Made by a program: the position numbers and the translations under genes
NCBI GenBank assembly: GCA_009801015.1
Contig: VHZZ01000406.1
Span: 81,091 to 112,082, forward strand
Direction of reading: 5' to 3'
DNA length: 30,992 bases
DNA from: Silene noctiflora
Lineage: Eukaryota > Streptophyta > Magnoliopsida > Caryophyllales > Caryophyllaceae
Notes under the pieces: model-generated
Told to the model about the DNA's origin: nothing
Seen by the model: only the letters and a program-made list of their open reading frames with translations
The model's database searches: none
In this document: positions 27,459 to 30,992 of the stretch, piece by piece
Layout: every line of letters starts with the position of its first letter
Numbering within the stretch: position 1 is the stretch's first letter

Positions 27459-29122
27459 TGTAATACCTGGATATTTTGGGATCCGTATGAGAAACCTTGG
27501 GATTCGTGAGAGCCATACGAGAGTAAGATTTGACCTTACACTAGACCAAGTGAAGATTAGAAGTGGATCGAGTGAGCTGTAGTGGACCAAGTAGAGTGAA
27601 CTCGGCCGAGTAGAGTGTATACTCGACCGAGTAGAGTTGACTCGGCCGAGGGATTAGTACACTCGACCGAGTAGGTGGCACTCGGCCGAGTGAACCGCTC
27701 ACTCGACCGAGTGACACTGTCAGAATACGATAAATGATATTTCGTCCCCTTAACCCTAATTCATTTTCTTATCTTCTCCTTTTTCTCTCTAAACTCTTCC
27801 TTTTCTCTAAAACCCTCATAAACACATTCATATGGGATTCAAGCTTGCTTTAAATGATTACTCACCATTCTTTCACTTTGTAAGTAGATCTAAACACCTC
27901 CCTTAATCCTAACTTTTGGAGGTTTTTATATATTTCGGTAATTAATGATTTTAATTAGATTAATGGGTAATTAGTGAGTTTTAATAAGGGATTTTGGTTA
28001 GTATGGTAGTATATGATGTATTATGATAGTTATTATGTGATTATTGTAGAATGAGACGGTTTTATGAGACGGAATCGATTGGATTTGTGTAGCTTGTTGA
28101 AGAATGCTAAAAGGTAGGTTAATCCTACTCAGTTTCGGTATTATAGATAGGTTTTGTATGCATTTATCATTTTATTCTATGATATGAGTAGTCTTGCATT
28201 CACATGGTAATTGAGGTCGATGTTGAGTTTATGTATGAGTCGGAATTGTGTCTCGTATGACATTGGTTGTGATTGACTTGAGAATTTGACTCTTGGACAT
28301 GTGGTTAAATCATGGCATGTTGGTAATGTGTTGAATACGGGATTGTAATCGGTATTGTGTTATAACTGCATTCTTATGTCTCATGTTTTGTTGGAGGTTG
28401 ATGGTGGTGGTATGATGATTGTATTGGAGACGGAAGGCGGTGGGGAGACCGTCTTCCGCTTGGGTCGCCTCTTGGAGCTTCCTACTCCAAGAGAGATGTG
28501 CACATTAATGGCTTGAGTTATGGAGGGGACACGTGAGGTTGAGTCATGTTGAATGGCAGGGGATCCGAGTCGCTCTCGGGCCCAGTACCACTGGTGTGTC
28601 CGGAGTACCTTTTAACGGGCTGTGGTCCGGCTGTTTTGGTGGGCGGTGTTGGGGTGCCGTCACCGGGTTATGGGTACGTCTGGGTGTGTCCCGGTACCGT
28701 GTGGTATGGTTGAAGATTGTGCCGCATGCATTCCATTGTCATGTAGTATAGTCGTACTTCACTGTCGTGTCATATATGTTTATGTTATCGAAACTGACGT
28801 GTTGTGTGTCTGTGTAATTGTCACCTATTTCCGGGGTGACCTGTGTCGATCCATATGATATTTCCGATCATATGGGGAGCAGGTTGATTGCAGGTTTTGT
28901 GATACATTCGGGATTTGGGGCCGCGCTTCGAGATTGAAGTCTAGTAGTAGACATGAGTTAGAGGTCGTAGTAGATGAGTTGTATTTATTATTTATGTTAA
29001 TTGTAATCGTTAAACTTATATTATTAATAAAATGTTATTTTAATGGGAGTTTTGAAACACTACCTCGGGCAACCGAGATGGTAATGCTTCGATTATCTTG
29101 GCCGGATAATCGGCGTGTTACA
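27459..29122 (+). mobile_element. Gypsy 5' LTR, 1.66 kb
   Basis: It starts TGTAATACCTGG at 27459 and ends CGGCGTGTTACA at 29122, followed three bases later by a tRNA-iMet primer-binding site. That identifies it as a 5' LTR on the plus strand. It includes the nine-unit palindrome array at 27540-27712 and, after it, a leader-like stretch. Conserved blocks shared with other LTR pieces here are GAGATGTGCACATTAATG (28493) and CTACCTCGGGCAACCGAGAT near the end. Open frames inside it (e.g. 28533-28858) have no family resemblance. Confidence 0.82.
27540..27712. repeat. Array of nine 12-bp palindromic units, 19/21-bp spacing
   Basis: Units start at 27540, 27562, 27581, 27600, 27621, 27640, 27661, 27680 and 27701. 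The last six alternate ACTCGGCCGAG(T) and ACTCGACCGAGT. The first three are degenerate (ACTAGACCAAGT, AGTGGATCGAGT, AGTGGACCAAGT). From 27562 on, spacing is 19, 19, 21, 19, 21, 19 and 21, so a 40-bp dimer with about 20-bp phasing. It is the counterpart of the array at 672-762, which has GATC centres. Confidence 0.92.
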
Positions 29123-29125
29123 AAG

Positions 29126-29137
29126 TGGTATCAGAGC
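29126..29137 (+). other. Gypsy primer-binding site (tRNA-iMet type)
   Basis: TGGTATCAGAGC, complementary to the 3' end of initiator methionine tRNA, starts three bases after the LTR end. The match breaks down afterwards (GACG instead of CAGG). Confidence 0.92.
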
Positions 29138-29261
29138 GACGATTTTGGAACCTAAACCAATGAATCAAAATGAACCTAAGAGCATCTAATAAAATGAACC
29201 CAACTTGAGTATGATAGGAGATCGGTTTTGGATGGGCAGGCGCCCTCATGCAAAAATTAGT

Positions 29262-29368
29262 GTCTATTATTAATAAAATGATCTTTCAATTGGAGTTTTG
29301 AAACACTACCTCGGTCAACCGAGATGGTAATGCTTCGATTATCTTGGCCAGATAATCGGGGTGTTACA
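29262..29368 (+). mobile_element. Second copy of the gypsy LTR 3' end
   Basis: It matches 29016-29122 over about 105 bases, ending GGGGTGTTACA. Examples are TATTATTAATAAAATG, GGAGTTTTGAAACACTACCTC and AACCGAGATGGTAATGCTTC. Only about 140 bases, including the primer-binding site, separate the copies. I infer the 3' end of the partner LTR after deletion of all coding sequence and most of one LTR. Confidence 0.8.
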
Positions 29369-29785
29369 CTCTTAGGCGTCCCATCCAGGTTTCACACAAG
29401 CTCAAACATCCAACCTGCTACACAGCTGCTCACCATTCTCCAGTGGATCACCGCAATTTTGAAAACACAACAAGGGTCAGCTAACCATACAATAAATCAT
29501 AAGGCAAATAGATAGAATAATCAATAAAATAACTGAATAAACAACCATCTCCAATTCGGAATACTAGTGTCTGAACCGCAGCCCGAACACAACCACACGC
29601 CACAATGAGTAGCCATGCCAGGTTACCCATCGCGACAGGTAACCCTCCTCGACCAGTGGTAGACCGTAACCATGCCACCTAAAGCCACACTCATCGCAAC
29701 GAGCTCACCCAGATCATTAATGTGCACATCCCTCTTGTGACGGAAGCCACAAGGGGTGAACACGGGGATGAAGAATGTTCATGTA
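29369..29785 (-). mobile_element. Gypsy-type LTR fragment, minus strand
   Basis: The minus-strand reading contains GGGATGTGCACATTAATG, matching the plus LTR near 28493, and CTCGTTGCGATGAGTGTGGCTT, matching the fragment at 1-60 (CTCGTTGCGATGAGCGGGGCTT). No coding region was found. Both borders are approximate. Confidence 0.5.
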
Positions 29786-29814
29786 TTCTGAAGAGTAGGA
29801 ATCAGCTGGTACAG

Positions 29815-30790
29815 CACAAGAAGCCTTTCAAATATTCAAATATGTAGAGGAAGGCTCCTTTTTATCTTACAACTCTAAGTAGCTGGTGGAATATGGAGTT
29901 TCAAGGAACAAAAATGTTCTGTTTAGTATCCAAACTCAAGCATCTAAAGAGCAAATTTGGAAATTATAATAATGAGCATTTTTTGTGATATTGATGAAAC
30001 TACTATGTTGGCTTTGAAGAACCTTGAGTATATTCAAATTCAGATTGCAGCTAATACAGGAGATAGATAAAGAACATGCAGCTCATATACTCAGTTCTTT
30101 AGGCAAAAAGCTAAAGCTAGCTGGATCAAGGAGGGGGATTGTAACTCTAAGTATTTTCATGGAGTAATTAAGACTCATTTCTTTAGGAATCAAGTCCTAC
30201 CAATCAAGGATATTAATGGTAAAGAGTGTGATGATCCCCAGAATATCCAAGAGGCATTCTTGCATTATTACAAACAGTTGTTGGGGGAAGGAGTTTCAAC
30301 TGTCAAAGTGAATGCCAAAATTATAAGGAGATGAGTTATTTATACTAGTGCTCATTGTTCTCTACTTCTCAAACAAGTCACTAATGCTGAGATCAAGGCA
30401 GCCATTTTTTCTATACCTGAGCATAAAGCCCCATACCTGATGGGTTTTCTAGTGCCTTTTTCAAAGATTCATGGAGTATTATTGGTGATGAGGTGTGTTA
30501 TGCAATGAAGGATGTGTTCAAAACCGGTAAGTTACTTAAACAATTAAATGCCACTATTCTTACACTCATTCGAAAGTGTAAGATGCCCACCCAAGTGACA
30601 CAATTTAGGCCCATTGCTTGTTGCAATGTGTTATACAAATTTATTTCTAAGCTAATCTGTAATAGATTGTCTGAGGTTTTGCCAGATGTGATTAGTTTGA
30701 ATAAGGGGGGTTTCATCAAGGGTAGGAGTATTATTGAAAACATACTAGTGTGTCAAGATCTTGTTAGGCTGTATAACAGGCAGACTTGTT
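29815..30790 (+). pseudogene. LINE ORF2 fragment (endonuclease-RT linker and RT start)
   Basis: The readable pieces, in shifting frames, are PFKYSNM, QGTKMFCLVSKLKHLK, ASWIKEGDCNSKYFHGVIK and SIPEHKAP (the RT lead-in). From 30493 one open frame holds ILTLIRKC, FRPIACCNVLYKFISK, GGFIKGRSIIENIL and CQDLVRLYNRQ. These are blocks of plant L1-type reverse transcriptase up to about motif 2. The FADD catalytic motif and everything after it are missing, because the gypsy LTR fragment begins near 30791. Breaks include TAG after FKYSNM (Trp elsewhere), stops near 30068 and 30332 and a frame change near 30440. Reverse transcription in place would have been its role; this copy is dead. Confidence 0.85.
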
Positions 30791-30992
30791 CTATAGCACC
30801 CCCACACACCAAGGGGCCTTACCAAGGCCACCTTAGGCACAAGAGTGCTACCATCTCGGTTTCCCGAGGCAATGTATATCAAATAGACAATAGTGAAACG
30901 TACTTTAATAAATAAATTTAAAATGTTACATGTCAAGCCAAAACTATCTAAATAAAAGGTACAAACGTCTCAAAAGTCTAACAACTACTACT
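30791..30992 (-). mobile_element. Gypsy LTR 3'-end fragment, minus strand, runs off the window
   Basis: Reverse-complemented, it ends with ACCGAGATGGTAGCACTCTTGTG, parallel to ACCGAGATGGTAATGC at the ends of the plus-strand LTRs. It interrupts the LINE frame. It is similar to 27228-27458. Confidence 0.65.

Noticed and set aside
27540-27712. CRISPR-like array
   Set aside because: Repeats of 12 bp with spacers of 7-10 bp inside a plant LTR; there are no associated genes and it is far too short.
28533-28858. Overlapping plus-strand ORFs in the 27459-29122 LTR
   Set aside because: No family resemblance; two frames are open over the same bases because of local composition.

Overview
This is nuclear DNA from a flowering plant, most likely a dicot. 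The evidence is a spliced bHLH transcription-factor gene of plant subgroup IVa, nested Ty3/gypsy and Ty1/copia elements with tRNA-iMet primer-binding sites, Stowaway/Tourist-type MITEs, and assembly gaps (a 509-base N block and isolated Ns). Caryophyllales is a guess from the general flavour of the repeats and is not proven here. No bacterial-type gene, CRISPR array or complete autonomous transposon was seen.

Layout. 1-860: minus-strand gypsy-type LTR fragment with an array of 12-bp palindromes. 1399-4882: remnant of a plus-strand gypsy element, a broken gag followed directly by a 2.2-kb 3' LTR; pol is missing. 4883-6292: broken minus-strand ORF resembling the putative plant transposon protein domain. 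6752-14610: minus-strand Sirevirus-like copia element with gag, protease, integrase, RT and RNase H all recognisable but broken, its PBS, and a 5' LTR carrying a tandem duplication. 14611-15617: broken LINE ORF1-like gene (DUF4283 type) abutting that LTR. 15618-16640: nothing recognised. 16640-25113: the one convincing host gene, a bHLH factor on the minus strand. 25114-27227: its upstream region with a Stowaway-like and a Tourist-like MITE. 27228-30992: mosaic of gypsy LTR pieces in both orientations around a truncated LINE ORF2.

The most useful result is the reconstruction of the bHLH gene across 7.9 kb as four exons (24, 435, 405 and 72 nt) encoding a predicted 311 residues. All three junctions are phase 0 with GT..AG borders. 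The two long introns hold transposons. Intron 3 (4.1 kb) contains a 2.84-kb Mutator-like element with 141-bp terminal inverted repeats and a 9-bp target duplication. Within that lies a hAT-like element with its own 8-bp target duplication. Intron 1 holds a 183-bp MITE of the same hAT family, also with an 8-bp duplication. A gene finder that works only on ORFs would miss the first and last exons.

Other structure worth attention: the palindrome arrays in gypsy LTRs are phased at about 20 bp (alternating 19/21), and the copia LTR carries hairpins whose sequence recurs inside its own coding region. I found no evidence for a new multi-gene biological system. The novelty here is in transposon architecture and intron structure.
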